Positions 17,144-25,982 of a DNA stretch of 64,000 nucleotides are shown here, piece by piece (positions within the stretch are counted from its first letter, which is position 1; each line of letters begins with the position of its first letter). The translations under genes and the position numbers were made by a program. This DNA comes from an uncultured Acetatifactor sp. Its GTDB lineage: Bacteria; Bacillota; Clostridia; Lachnospirales; Lachnospiraceae. The notes beneath the pieces were generated by a model that did not search any database, was not told where the DNA came from, and saw nothing but the letters and a program-made list of their open reading frames with translations. The stretch covers positions 26,861-90,860 of the forward strand of contig CAJUCT010000012.1 of assembly GCA_910585015.1 (NCBI GenBank), read 5' to 3'.

Positions 17144-18556
17144 TCATTTATTATATAGCGTCTTCATCATATTCCTGACTTTAATAAAGGCAGGCTTGGG
17201 CTGATAGACCGCATCAAACAGCCGGGAGTTGGTGGTATCGCCCTGGCGGTAGTGGTCAATCAGGCCAAAGAATGTCACATTAGTAATATTGGCATTGCCG
17301 CCGCCCTCCGTGTCCAGTTTCGCCAGGGACATGAAAATGGCGCTATAGCGCTGGCCCTGTTTCTCAAAATTCTCTTCGTTTTCCTCGTCAACGGAAACAG
17401 ACAGTTCCGTAATATGAATTTCCAGTTCCAGTTCTCCAAACTTGCGGATGGCACTCTCCAGTGTACCGATGGAAGGATGATTCACTCCCCAATATCCCTG
17501 CATACCGATTCCGTCAATTAATCCTTTTTCCTTCAAGGATTGGCAGAGCGCATAGATGGCATTTCTCTTTTCTATCTGGTAGGTATTAAAATCATTATAA
17601 AAAAGTTTTACGTCCTCCGCGGCATATTTCCGGGCATATGTAAAAGCCATCTCCACATAGTCCTCCCCTATGGTTACATACCAGGGATTGGGTGTACCTT
17701 CATTCTCCGTGCGGCAGAGGAAAAAGCTATCTTTATCCCCCTTGTCCGGATCCACGGCTTCATTCACCACATCCCAGCAGTACACCACGCCGGGGTAATT
17801 GTCCTGCACATGAGTCATCAGCTGCGCAATATAACTCTCCATGCGCCCAAGCATGGTTTCCCGATCCACATATCCGCCCTTATCACTGTATCCTTCCCTA
17901 AAAAACCAGTCCGGCGCCTGGACGTGCCATACCAGCGTGTGTCCCCGCATCCGCATACCATTGGCCTGACACCATTCCAGCGTAGGATCTATGGCGTCAA
18001 AGGAAAGCACAGGGCTTCCGTCCCCGCTTTCAGCGCTCTGCTGAGATTCCTGCTGATCCAGAATATAACTGCTTTTCATCAGATTCGTCATGGTACAGCT
18101 GTTGAAATGTCTCTTGGCCACCGCCATATATTCCGGCATATTCAGGGTCTGGTTCTCTAATGTGCTGCCGTTAATGCCCACTCCCAGAGTAAAATAATCA
18201 CTACATAGGTCTTTCAGCGCAGGCTCCGTCAGGGCTGCGGTCAGGTCGTAGCGGCTGTTCCCAAACTCCTCCAGCACCTGCTGCCAGTAAAGATCCTCCT
18301 CGGACAGGATTTCCTCAGACAAATTCTCCTCGGATGTGGTTTCCTCGGGTTCGATTTCTTCTGATGCAGTTTCTTCTGATTTCGTCTCCTCCGACGCCTC
18401 ATCCCGCATCTCACCAGTCTGAGAAGATGGCCGGGCTTCGCCGGTATCGCCTGCCTCTTGTGCCGCGCCACAACCAGTTGCCAGTATGGACAAACAGATT
18501 CCCCATATCAGCAAATGCCCCCATTTTGTCCTGCACTTTCTTCCCATGTATCGCAC
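17144..18556 (-). CDS. GH10 xylanase, lipoprotein
   Basis: 470-residue endo-1,4-beta-xylanase anchored by lipid. The N-terminus has a hydrophobic segment and lipobox LATGC with C29 as the modified cysteine. Residues about 30-85 are a Glu/Ser-rich spacer with repeated SEE units. GH10 spans about 95-465, with E266 (WDVVNEAVD) as acid/base and E384 (ITELS) as nucleophile; the usual ITELD is ITELS here. No carbohydrate-binding module. The start is GTG 18556 after AGGAG, or the ATG three codons later; both keep the signal. The gene has the shared xylanase promoter element and its own terminator. Confidence 0.92.
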   Translation of the reverse strand: MRYMGRKCRTKWGHLLIWGICLSILATGCGAAQEAGDTGEARPSSQTGEMRDEASEETKSEETASEEIEPEETTSEENLSEEILSEEDLYWQQVLEEFGNSRYDLTAALTEPALKDLCSDYFTLGVGINGSTLENQTLNMPEYMAVAKRHFNSCTMTNLMKSSYILDQQESQQSAESGDGSPVLSFDAIDPTLEWCQANGMRMRGHTLVWHVQAPDWFFREGYSDKGGYVDRETMLGRMESYIAQLMTHVQDNYPGVVYCWDVVNEAVDPDKGDKDSFFLCRTENEGTPNPWYVTIGEDYVEMAFTYARKYAAEDVKLFYNDFNTYQIEKRNAIYALCQSLKEKGLIDGIGMQGYWGVNHPSIGTLESAIRKFGELELEIHITELSVSVDEENEENFEKQGQRYSAIFMSLAKLDTEGGGNANITNVTFFGLIDHYRQGDTTNSRLFDAVYQPKPAFIKVRNMMKTLYNK

Positions 18557-18606
18557 CCTCGTCTCTCCTCATATTCCACCTATGAACGGTTGCCCATTGC
18601 AATACC

Positions 18607-18668
18607 AGAATAACAGAACTATATTCGCATTACTCGTCAGTTTTTGCTAACTTATTCTCGGTTTTTGC
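18607..18668 (-). promoter_or_regulatory. Xylanase regulatory element, copy 2
   Basis: Half-sites GCAAAAACCGAGAATAA (from 18668) and GCAAAAACTGACGAGTAA (from 18647) start 21 bp apart. The extended -10 TGTTATTCT (18615-18607) starts 32 bp after the second half-site. This copy has the most regular half-sites, sharing GCAAAAAC exactly. Confidence 0.75.
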
Positions 18669-19029
18669 GAAGGAGGCAATTCTTGTAAAGTTCCAAGTCG
18701 CCGTCCTTGCTGATACTGTTTCCCATGCGACTTCTGCCGCCTTATCGTATGGATGAGAATCTCCCGTTTGTGTTCTGCCGGCTTTCTTTGTCTGCAATTG
18801 TCTTCATAGCATCCCAATGCTCGGCAATCTACAGGACACTCGGAGACGAGGCTTTTCTAGTCCAGGACGAGAGGGGGCGAAACTTTTGAAAAAGATGACT
18901 GTGGCAAAAGAGAAAAAGAACCCACTTCAGCCAGCAACTGAAATTGTGGATTCCTATTCATAACAATGCTGGTGGGGGAACGTGAACCCGTTACAATAGC
19001 TGCCATATTCCTTGATGTACCGATGCAAC
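18669..19029. other. Intergenic stretch between xylanase promoter and tailocin lysis genes
   Basis: Several short frames exist on both strands but none has a ribosome site plus recognisable protein features. No tRNA, array or clear terminator is visible. It marks the left border of the phage-derived locus. Confidence 0.4.
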
Positions 19030-19854
19030 TTACTCTTTTTTCAGGATACCTGCTGCCAGCAGATTATACATCTGCGTATTCTGCGCCGCCGTACCGATAT
19101 AGCCAGTAATATTGTTGGCCTTGGCAATTAGCTTACGATGAGTATAACTGGCATCAATGCCAAGGGCTGTCATGGCGGCGGATAGGGTAGTCTTGGGACC
19201 TGTATAGGCCGGATATAGGGTGTCAGTGTTCTGGCCGCTGGTAGAGGTGACTGCACTGCTTGTCCCGGCTTGGGACGCATTTTTAAGGCCCAGCACCGCC
19301 ACCAGAAAATCAACAATGCCCTGCGCTGTCCGCGTAGCATGTGCTGCCGATAAAATGAGCGGCACATCCGTCCGGGAATCCATAAAGCCGTTCTCGATCA
19401 AAAACGCAGGCATTGTGGTATGCTTAACCACATACCAGCCATACTTGATTACCTTGCTGCTGCGGTTGCCGAATAGGCCCGTGCGCACAGTTACAGAATC
19501 ATACAGATGCATGGCCTGCACCCGCCTCTCGTCTTTGCTGGAGCAATAATACACCACCGTGCCGCCGCCAGAGCCGCCCTTGACCCCGGCATTGTGATGA
19601 ATACTGATATAGATATCCGCATTGGCGCTGTTAGCCGCCTTGACCCTAGCAGACAGGCTGATATCCTTAACGCCAGTAGGATCATCCACCCGGATCATGG
19701 TACAGTCGTATGCTGTCAGCAGTTCCTGGACCTGAACCGCAATTCTATCGTTGAGCCACCACTCTCTGGTCTCGGCGGGATCGATACTCTTCAAACAGCG
19801 CTTGCCTGCCGTTTTCATTCCATGCCCCGCGTCGATTGCGATAATCTTACTCAT
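19030..19854 (-). CDS. N-acetylmuramoyl-L-alanine amidase (tailocin endolysin)
   Basis: 274 residues. The N-terminal domain (about 1-185) is an Amidase_3 zinc enzyme that cuts the amide bond between muramic acid and the stem peptide; visible motifs are AIDAGHG near the start, SIHHNAG and the late glutamate in FLIENGFMD. A linker (about 190-215) leads to a small C-terminal domain (about 216-274) that probably binds the cell wall. There is no signal peptide, so release depends on the holin, whose gene it overlaps by 8 bases. Counterpart of XlyA in PBSX. Confidence 0.88.
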   Translation of the reverse strand: MSKIIAIDAGHGMKTAGKRCLKSIDPAETREWWLNDRIAVQVQELLTAYDCTMIRVDDPTGVKDISLSARVKAANSANADIYISIHHNAGVKGGSGGGTVVYYCSSKDERRVQAMHLYDSVTVRTGLFGNRSSKVIKYGWYVVKHTTMPAFLIENGFMDSRTDVPLILSAAHATRTAQGIVDFLVAVLGLKNASQAGTSSAVTSTSGQNTDTLYPAYTGPKTTLSAAMTALGIDASYTHRKLIAKANNITGYIGTAAQNTQMYNLLAAGILKKE

Positions 19855-20320
19855 GCTCTTTTTCCTCGCTTCCCTCTCCTTCCGTGATTGTTGCCTTGTC
19901 CTCCACCTGCTGTTTAATATATTTAATAACTGGCATCAGAAAAGGAGGCATACTTACCCCGATATCCAACATATTCTCCAGAATACTGATAATCTCGTTG
20001 ACTACCAGCCACACTGCCACTATCGTGGCCACAACAAAGGGAATAGTAATTTTAATACCTGTATATTCCGCGGCGTAATTAATGAGGATATCAACCCACG
20101 CCCCCAGCAGAACAAGCAGCCACTGACATACTTTCTTGGTAATCCCTCTGATGCTCTTATAACTTGATACCTGATCCTGCCGGTACGTTGCTGCACAAAT
20201 CCCGGTTATGTAATCAACAAAATTGCATCCTACCATTAAGAAAACCGGCACGGCCAGAATCCCCAGCCAACTCATGAGTGCAGATATTACAGCAGTTACA
20301 GTTAATTTAATCTTGTCCAT
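19847..20320 (-). CDS. Phage-type holin
   Basis: 157 residues with three or four membrane helices and a charged, acidic C-terminal tail ending EEKEHE, as in the TcdE/Utx class of toxin-secretion holins. Start chosen at MDKIKLTVT, where TTGGAGGG lies 7 bases upstream; an upstream in-frame ATG lacks a well-placed site. It forms the membrane lesion through which the amidase reaches the wall and tail particles leave the cell. Confidence 0.85.
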   Translation of the reverse strand: MDKIKLTVTAVISALMSWLGILAVPVFLMVGCNFVDYITGICAATYRQDQVSSYKSIRGITKKVCQWLLVLLGAWVDILINYAAEYTGIKITIPFVVATIVAVWLVVNEIISILENMLDIGVSMPPFLMPVIKYIKQQVEDKATITEGEGSEEKEHE

Positions 20321-20434
20321 ATTTTCCCTCCAATTTCTAATAGAAATTTCCTCATTTACAGAAATAATACTTTTGGGGTCCATCCCTAATCATTATAAAT
20401 TGTTCCTCCTTATAATAATTTGTGCAAAAATAAA

Positions 20435-20473
20435 CACATATGAACATTAGAAAGTATCTAATGTTCATATGTG
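20435..20473 (-). terminator. Terminator after the tail-fibre cassette
   Basis: A perfect 16-bp inverted repeat, CACATATGAACATTAG and complement, with a 7-base loop. On the minus strand it is followed by TTTATTTTT. It lies immediately outside the invertible segment, so it ends the tail operon in either orientation. The lysis genes lie beyond it. Confidence 0.8.
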
Positions 20474-20489
20474 CTCATTTTACTGTAAG

Positions 20490-20774
20490 CTAAACACGGG
20501 TTTGTTTGGGGCGCGGACATATGCCACATACAATTCGTCAAATCCCCGGCTGGCCCTAAAAACCGTTGTACTGCCTGAGGCGTTTGGACGGTATGATAGT
20601 AATAATTATTTTGTGTCAGTTACAATGGAATCAGAAACAGATGCTGCTTATGCGGTTTCCTTTACTGAAAAACATACAGGTGCATTTAATGTGTATTTTC
20701 GCCGTAGCGATGGATCTGAATGGGGCGTAAATACTGCAATATGGTTTAGTTACATCGTTGTCATTAACCGCTAA
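20490..20774 (+). CDS. Silent alternative tail-fibre tip
   Basis: Ninety-four codons running from the inverted repeat (LNTGL) to a stop at 20774, with beta-rich composition (ALKTVVLPEAFGRYDSN, FNVYFRRSDGSEWG). It has no proper start or ribosome site; the only upstream ATG is inside the terminator hairpin. Its sequence differs from the expressed tip but is nearly the same length (90 residues after the repeat against 92). I read it as a promoterless spare receptor-binding end, not a free-standing gene. Confidence 0.75.
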   Translation, partial: LNTGLFGARTYATYNSSNPRLALKTVVLPEAFGRYDSNNYFVSVTMESETDAAYAVSFTEKHTGAFNVYFRRSDGSEWGVNTAIWFSYIVVINR

Positions 20775-21074
20775 AACGCATGATTATCTGTACCATGCAG
20801 ACAGTTTGAGATTTTCAGTGCCGCCATTGTCATTTTTGGGATACATGCCCACTACAGATTGGTGGTAATAAATATGTACGCAGTCAGTGACACCACCTAT
20901 CTGCCCATATAAATCGGTCTCAAAGGCATCGATATTGGGGATTATCATTGCCCGGCGAAAGGATGCATCAGACTGGAAATCCACGGATACCCAGACTTCT
21001 TTATGGAATGGCAGGCTTAGTCTGTCAGTCCCAGTGACGTATCCGACATATTTCCAATTCAAACCCGTGTTTAG
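20490..21074. other. Predicted invertible segment carrying two fibre tips
   Basis: The 15-bp sequence CTAAACACGGGTTTG occurs on the plus strand at 20490-20504 and on the minus strand at 21060-21074. In both places it is read as L-N-T-G-L. Between the repeats lie two convergent coding ends whose stops are 9 bases apart (20774 and 20784). Inversion would join the silent tip in frame to the fibre shaft. This is the layout of known phage fibre switches (Mu G segment, P1 C segment). No invertase gene is in the window. Confidence 0.8.
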
Positions 21075-22403
21075 TGAAGAAATCGCCCCGGTAACAGTGC
21101 CATCCCCAATACCAGACAAACTCGTATTTCCCATTAATTTCCATAGGTATCTTACATTTTTGAAAAACAGGGAAACTTTACGCCACATGCTGTCATGTTC
21201 TTCGTCAGACTCCAGCACCGGTACATTTGCCCATTCGGTGGGATTATCAATGTCACCGCTATTGAATTTGCTCCTGAATCCTGTAAGATACCAGGGGGTC
21301 CCATCTGTCCGCGGCCTGATTTGCAGATTTCCGTCTATATATCCTAAATATAATGCGCTTTTTAAAGCATCAACGGTTTTCCATCCATCCGGTGCCAGGC
21401 AAACCTGGTATGTTTCATTAGTGTTTTTCAACGCGCCTATCAGGGGCCCTTCATTATGAAACCACTGTAGACCTATATTATTTTTTTGCAGTATTGGTCC
21501 GTCCATGGTTCCGCCGGAAAGAGGCAGGTAGTCATGGGAATGGTCTGCATCCGCCTTTTCGTTCCATTCCTCCCGTTCTGACGCTGTAACGTGAATCGTA
21601 TTATTGTCTGCATGGCCTGCAAAATCCGCCTCACTGGCTTTACTGCCAATAGCCTGCTCCAGGGCTTGCACCACATCTGCATTTTCCTTCATAGCCTCAG
21701 CGATTTCCCCCAACGTATCCAAAGTGCCGGGAGCGCCATTAACAAGAGCATTTACAATTCTGTCGGCATACGCCGTGGCCTGCCGATAGGCCGCATCTAT
21801 GGCATCCTGCTGAGCCGTAGATACCGGCTTGCTTATATCTGATGTATTATCCACCTTGCCCAGACCTACTTGGGCTTTATCAGTCTGGTGTGGATTGTTA
21901 AAATCTTCTATGTGGCACTTTATGCTATTTTCAATCGCTAACACATCGCCTATAGTTGCCATCGCTGATTGATCCATCTGGATGGTAATATTATCCGCAT
22001 TTTCCAGCGTTATCTTCAGCTTTATCTCTATGCCGCACTGCGTCTGTGACTTCTGCGGCATATAGGCCGCACTCGTCCGCTCCACTGCCAGAGCAAATAG
22101 TACGGGCGCCCCTCCCCCTATACAGCCATATACTCCTAGTGTGTTCGTGAAATACCCCTCCTCAAGATCACTGTTCAGAAATACAGCGTCTATCTGAATT
22201 GTATTGTCTATCCTTGATATCTTACGGATGCCTGTCCGTTGCCGGATTCCTTCCAAATCCGTTAAGCTTTCCAGTGCTGCTATGTCATATATGTTCTCTG
22301 ACATAGCCATCTCCGTGAACATTAACTCCTCATTTGAAGAAAGTTTCTGATTAAGGAGTCTCTTTCCCTCATTTGTAATTACAAGTTTTGAAAAATCAGC
22401 CAT
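20784..22403 (-). CDS. Tail fibre with exchangeable C-terminal tip (XkdV-like)
   Basis: 539 residues. The N-terminal part (about 1-160) resembles phage tail-collar/fibre attachment domains. The middle carries the motif LGKVDNTSDISKPVST common in fibres and a helical shaft segment (about 190-290). The C-terminal half is beta-rich and should bind the target-cell receptor. The last 92 residues after LNTGL (near residue 447) lie inside the invertible segment. AAGGAGGTAAG precedes the ATG. It is the last gene of the tail operon and the determinant of killing spectrum if the particle is a tailocin. Confidence 0.85.
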   Translation of the reverse strand: MADFSKLVITNEGKRLLNQKLSSNEELMFTEMAMSENIYDIAALESLTDLEGIRQRTGIRKISRIDNTIQIDAVFLNSDLEEGYFTNTLGVYGCIGGGAPVLFALAVERTSAAYMPQKSQTQCGIEIKLKITLENADNITIQMDQSAMATIGDVLAIENSIKCHIEDFNNPHQTDKAQVGLGKVDNTSDISKPVSTAQQDAIDAAYRQATAYADRIVNALVNGAPGTLDTLGEIAEAMKENADVVQALEQAIGSKASEADFAGHADNNTIHVTASEREEWNEKADADHSHDYLPLSGGTMDGPILQKNNIGLQWFHNEGPLIGALKNTNETYQVCLAPDGWKTVDALKSALYLGYIDGNLQIRPRTDGTPWYLTGFRSKFNSGDIDNPTEWANVPVLESDEEHDSMWRKVSLFFKNVRYLWKLMGNTSLSGIGDGTVTGAISSLNTGLNWKYVGYVTGTDRLSLPFHKEVWVSVDFQSDASFRRAMIIPNIDAFETDLYGQIGGVTDCVHIYYHQSVVGMYPKNDNGGTENLKLSAWYR

Positions 22404-22412
22404 CTTACCTCC

Positions 22413-22952
22413 TTAGTTTTCCAACTCTATGATATCCGTATAGACCATGCCGCTTCCTGTGTATAGTGGCCCCTCTGCTCTGCCGCAGATATGGTTTACT
22501 GTTACTGTCGCTATGTTACACGGCACAATTTTGTCGATGATATGTTCCAATTCTCCTACCTGCCCTGCCAGTTCCAGCATTGTATGAATTGTCATCTTAT
22601 ATCCCTGCTGAAAATCTGTCTCGATTAAAACATCCGCTTTATCGCTTAGTATCCCGATTTTCTCGGCCAAAACCCTGATAGTGTAGGGCAACTTGTTCAC
22701 CCACCTGGCCTGAAGCTTTCTCCTCCTGCTCTCAAGATCATCCTCCTGAGCAGGATAGATTTCCAAAAGCCTTTCAAACCGCGCAATTCCATATTCATCG
22801 GCGGTTGAGATAAAACGGTTATACAAAATCCTGTCAACTCCGCTCCACATAATAGCAAATTCCGGATTTTCTGCTTCCAGAGCCATCACAGGCTCTTTGT
22901 ATTTCTGCATGAACGCAGGCAGATAGGACACAAGGTCAACTTCTCTTATCAT
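22413..22952 (-). CDS. Baseplate protein (XkdU / DUF2313 family)
   Basis: 179 residues with the YmfQ/XkdU pattern (PAFMQKYKEPVMALEAENPE near the start). These proteins sit at the baseplate periphery and connect to the fibres. Start and stop overlap the upstream baseplate-J gene in an ATGA arrangement. Position between baseplate J and fibre is as in PBSX. Confidence 0.8.
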   Translation of the reverse strand: MIREVDLVSYLPAFMQKYKEPVMALEAENPEFAIMWSGVDRILYNRFISTADEYGIARFERLLEIYPAQEDDLESRRRKLQARWVNKLPYTIRVLAEKIGILSDKADVLIETDFQQGYKMTIHTMLELAGQVGELEHIIDKIVPCNIATVTVNHICGRAEGPLYTGSGMVYTDIIELEN

Positions 22953-24151
22953 CCACTCACACCCCCCAACACGGGAATTTCGTACATACCCAGCGTCATA
23001 TTTGCCGCATCTCCATTCAGGTGAGTATCCATAATATCCTCCACGCCTTTGATCGCCAGGATACGGGATTCGACCTGGCTTATCCGGATTATGGTAAAAC
23101 TACTGTCTGCCCATTCCTGCCTGAGCTCTTGCAGGTAGGCGTCCACCGCTTTCATAATAGGCGCTTTTAGGCTGCTCCATGAGTACCCTTCATCAAATAT
23201 CACTGTGGTTTTGACCTCTATGATTACTGGTTGTGCGCTTTGGACACTGACAACGTGGCCAATGGGCGCAAGTCCGTATCCTTCGCCGGCATTTTCTTCC
23301 GGATCCAGTATGGTCTGGATATTGTTCAGAAGGATAGTGCTGGCCGCCCCGAAATCGTTAGAATTGGTCACCGTCACCAGTATAGTTCCACCTACGGTCA
23401 ATTTTTTCTCATATGCTGCCGTATAAACGGCTGACAGCCACGCGGCGACTTCCCCTGTCACTTCTCTGAGCGTGGATTCGCACCAAGCCTTGACCGCGTC
23501 GGTGGGAACCATTTCCGCCGGCCGGATGTCACCGTTCCACACCCGGGTAATTTTCACGTCTCCTACCCCTTCAATGCTCCTAACTTTTTCCAAATAATCC
23601 GCACGGTTGCCACTAAATGACTGTTCACTAAAGCTGTCAAAATACCGCTGTCTTAGATGCTCCGTATCTTCTTCATCTTCACCTGGAATCAGAATATCGG
23701 TCAGCTTGGCAGTTTCCAGCCCCTGGATGTAATCCATGGGAATCATCTGCCCCATATACTGATTCCCCACACCCCCCGGCGTTTCACACTGCACCTGGTA
23801 TTGTCCGGGAGAAAGCCGCTTAGTGACTACATAGTTCATATCACCGATATTGAACCGGCGGCCGGTCACTTCAACGGTATCGGGAGTGAACACCCCTTGC
23901 AGTACGGCATGGGTTGCCGGCTCTGGGACAATCCCCCTGTCCTTGCAAAGCAAAATCAAATATTCCCTTGCTGCCGTATCACCATAAGAATTTTTTATGA
24001 GATATTCCAATTCAACGTACAGTATCGCAAGTTCATTTGCCGTTGATTCAATGGTGTCATAGATCAAGGCACTGGGTCTCTTGTCCAGCTTGTCGGGCAC
24101 ACGGGACAGCATCCGTTCCCGTAGAAAATCATCTGTCATGTTCTCATACAT
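22949..24151 (-). CDS. Baseplate J-like protein (XkdT)
   Basis: 400 residues of the gpJ/XkdT wedge family, a core part of contractile-tail baseplates. The segment DTVEVTGRRFNIGDMNYVV and the later repeated strands fit the family. The ATG follows the preceding stop codon directly. Presence of a J-type wedge protein marks the tail as contractile (myovirus type). Confidence 0.88.
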   Translation of the reverse strand: MYENMTDDFLRERMLSRVPDKLDKRPSALIYDTIESTANELAILYVELEYLIKNSYGDTAAREYLILLCKDRGIVPEPATHAVLQGVFTPDTVEVTGRRFNIGDMNYVVTKRLSPGQYQVQCETPGGVGNQYMGQMIPMDYIQGLETAKLTDILIPGEDEEDTEHLRQRYFDSFSEQSFSGNRADYLEKVRSIEGVGDVKITRVWNGDIRPAEMVPTDAVKAWCESTLREVTGEVAAWLSAVYTAAYEKKLTVGGTILVTVTNSNDFGAASTILLNNIQTILDPEENAGEGYGLAPIGHVVSVQSAQPVIIEVKTTVIFDEGYSWSSLKAPIMKAVDAYLQELRQEWADSSFTIIRISQVESRILAIKGVEDIMDTHLNGDAANMTLGMYEIPVLGGVSG

Positions 24152-24556
24152 TTAAACGTTCACCTCTCTTTCTGTCGGAATATTACCATAGATGGTATGG
24201 ACACTGAATGTAGTTCGCACCACACCTTTCACGCTGGTGTCATGTTCAAAGTCCGTCACACTGAGGATTCTGGAATCCATGCGCAGAGCTTCCGTGATTC
24301 TGCGTTCCAGTTCCGCGCAAACCCAGTTCACAGGTTCGCCGTACAAGTCAATTGTTTCTATTCCATACCACCAGGGATAGATGATGTACTGATACCGTTC
24401 AGTGTTCAATATCCTGAAAATGGCCTGTTTCAGTGCCTCCTGGTTATCTACCAAGCCTCTGACGGAATCGCCGCTTAAATCCATTCTGTAAGTCATGCTG
24501 GGCTGCTCTTCTATTTCAAATTCCTGGTTCAGGAAACCTACTGTTGATGGAATCAT
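24152..24556 (-). CDS. Baseplate wedge protein (XkdS / DUF2634, gp25-like)
   Basis: 134 residues with the lysozyme-fold gp25-like pattern (ILNTERYQYIIYPWWYGIE). In contractile tails this protein initiates sheath assembly at the baseplate. Its ATG overlaps the upstream stop codon. Confidence 0.82.
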   Translation of the reverse strand: MIPSTVGFLNQEFEIEEQPSMTYRMDLSGDSVRGLVDNQEALKQAIFRILNTERYQYIIYPWWYGIETIDLYGEPVNWVCAELERRITEALRMDSRILSVTDFEHDTSVKGVVRTTFSVHTIYGNIPTEREVNV

Positions 24557-24996
24557 CTTCTGCCTCCAATCCTATCCAGTACAATGTATTTCTGGCCCTC
24601 CTGCTGCCTTAGCAGAATAACTTCGTCACCGGCCGCCAGACCATTATGCATAATGATTTTTTTCTTTCCTGTCATTTTGTGAATATGCGCAAGGTTTTCC
24701 GCATCAGATGTCAGTTCAATAGCATCTCCGCCCCATGTACCTGTTACAGTGTGATTATGTATGTCAAGACTGCTTTCCGTCAGCCAGTCAACAGTGACCA
24801 TCATGTCGTAATCAGTTACGCTCCTGGCAAGAATCAACTGCTTTTCACCCAGATCCATCTTTTGCTCCACATTAATTTTCAGCGGTGCTGTAGTCACCAC
24901 TTTTCCGAAGCACACGTTTACAGGCTTTTTTGCTTCCATGGCTTCTATTGCTGCCTTTTTCAGTGTTTCAACAAGTTCATTTGCATCAGCCAACAA
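24553..24996 (-). CDS. Baseplate protein (XkdR / DUF2577)
   Basis: About 147 residues. DUF2577 proteins sit beside XkdS in PBSX-like tails; the OB-fold-like strand pattern and the central HNHTVTGTWGG segment fit. The start is uncertain: AGGAGG lies 6 bases before the TTG at 24996 and 9 before the TTG at 24993; a GTG at 25002 is too close to the site. It overlaps the end of the upstream gene. Confidence 0.75.
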   Translation of the reverse strand: MLADANELVETLKKAAIEAMEAKKPVNVCFGKVVTTAPLKINVEQKMDLGEKQLILARSVTDYDMMVTVDWLTESSLDIHNHTVTGTWGGDAIELTSDAENLAHIHKMTGKKKIIMHNGLAAGDEVILLRQQEGQKYIVLDRIGGRR

Positions 24997-25978
24997 AGTC
25001 ACCTCCTCTAAGTGTCAAATCCATCCAGTGTTCACCTTCCTTGTAGGTATGAGCGCACTTCTCCACAAGCATCCAGTTTTTCAGTTTCATGTCTCCAAGA
25101 TCAAGGTTGATTATCACCATTGAACCCGCCCTGACTCTGTTGTCTCCAAGGGCGTTTGTGATTTTCAGACTGCGGGTCTTTTTGTTATATAGCTTCAGCA
25201 GAGCGTCTGCTTTTACCTGTCCATTTTCTCCTTTCTGCAGTGTGTCAAAGTATTGCAGGATCCCCCATTTATTGATATTTGAGAAATCCTGCGCGATATA
25301 AACGTCCCTATAACCGGAATCTTCATTGTCATAAGTCAGCTTGATTTTGTTGTATGTGTTATCATCAATAGATGATGTATAATCAAAATTTTCACCTGTT
25401 TCTTCATCAATCATGAGATAGGCCCCCGGAACTCCCACATACATGGACGGCAGGCCCTTCAAGGTCAGTTTTCCAAAATCGTCAAACAGAACATACATTT
25501 CCCCGGTATTGGTCAATGTCAGATCAAGGGCATTAGAGATCATTTCAAACAGAGACGTATTCTCTTCAACCCGGGACTCTATCACAAAGCCTGTATCCTC
25601 CAGAGTGCCGACGTTCAATGCATAATCGGCAGCTATCATCTCTATAAACTGTGCGGCCGTCTTGCCCTCATATACTTGGGTATCTTTGTTTTTCAAATAC
25701 CGCAGCTGGTCATAGGCGGTGACGGTAATGATTTGTTCTTTTGTCCTCTGCTGTTTGAACACAAAGCCAAAAAACACATTATCGTCATCAACCTTCAGCC
25801 TGACCGGGCAGCCCTCCGAGAAATCCAACATATCATCCTTCAGTACTTTGAATACTAACTTTCCAGGTGTACTCTTTCGCTCTGTGGACCATTCAATCCC
25901 TTCCTGGACCGCGGGCTGGTATGCCTTTGTTCCTGATTCGTCTCCAATTAGCAATTCTACATTCAATTCGATCACCAC
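24986..25978 (-). CDS. Tail hub protein (XkdQ, gpD-like)
   Basis: 330 residues of the late-control-D/XkdQ family, forming the hub at the base of the tail tube. Family features include the N-terminal beta domain (SDESG-like start, TPGKLVFKV) and VTAYDQLRYLKNKDT. The start is GTG, with only a weak ribosome site, suggesting coupling to the LysM gene that ends 4 bases upstream. Confidence 0.82.
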   Translation of the reverse strand: MVIELNVELLIGDESGTKAYQPAVQEGIEWSTERKSTPGKLVFKVLKDDMLDFSEGCPVRLKVDDDNVFFGFVFKQQRTKEQIITVTAYDQLRYLKNKDTQVYEGKTAAQFIEMIAADYALNVGTLEDTGFVIESRVEENTSLFEMISNALDLTLTNTGEMYVLFDDFGKLTLKGLPSMYVGVPGAYLMIDEETGENFDYTSSIDDNTYNKIKLTYDNEDSGYRDVYIAQDFSNINKWGILQYFDTLQKGENGQVKADALLKLYNKKTRSLKITNALGDNRVRAGSMVIINLDLGDMKLKNWMLVEKCAHTYKEGEHWMDLTLRGGDFVG

Positions 25979-25982
25979 TTTC

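Noticed and set aside
18707..18889. A 60-codon plus-strand frame between xylanase and amidase
   Set aside because: No ribosome site or family resemblance; frames on the other strand are equally open.
20469..20774. A free-standing plus-strand gene of 101 codons downstream of the fibre gene
   Set aside because: Its ATG lies inside a terminator hairpin and has no ribosome site; the coding sense begins at the 15-bp repeat shared with the fibre gene. It is better explained as the silent arm of an invertible cassette.
24744..24760. Reading the AraC part of leuA as a separate downstream gene joined by a sequencing error
   Set aside because: The frame is continuous from 6803 to 4809 with no stop or internal ribosome site at the junction near residue 560, so a true fusion is simpler. 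(The relevant junction is near position 5115, not the coordinates of this row.)
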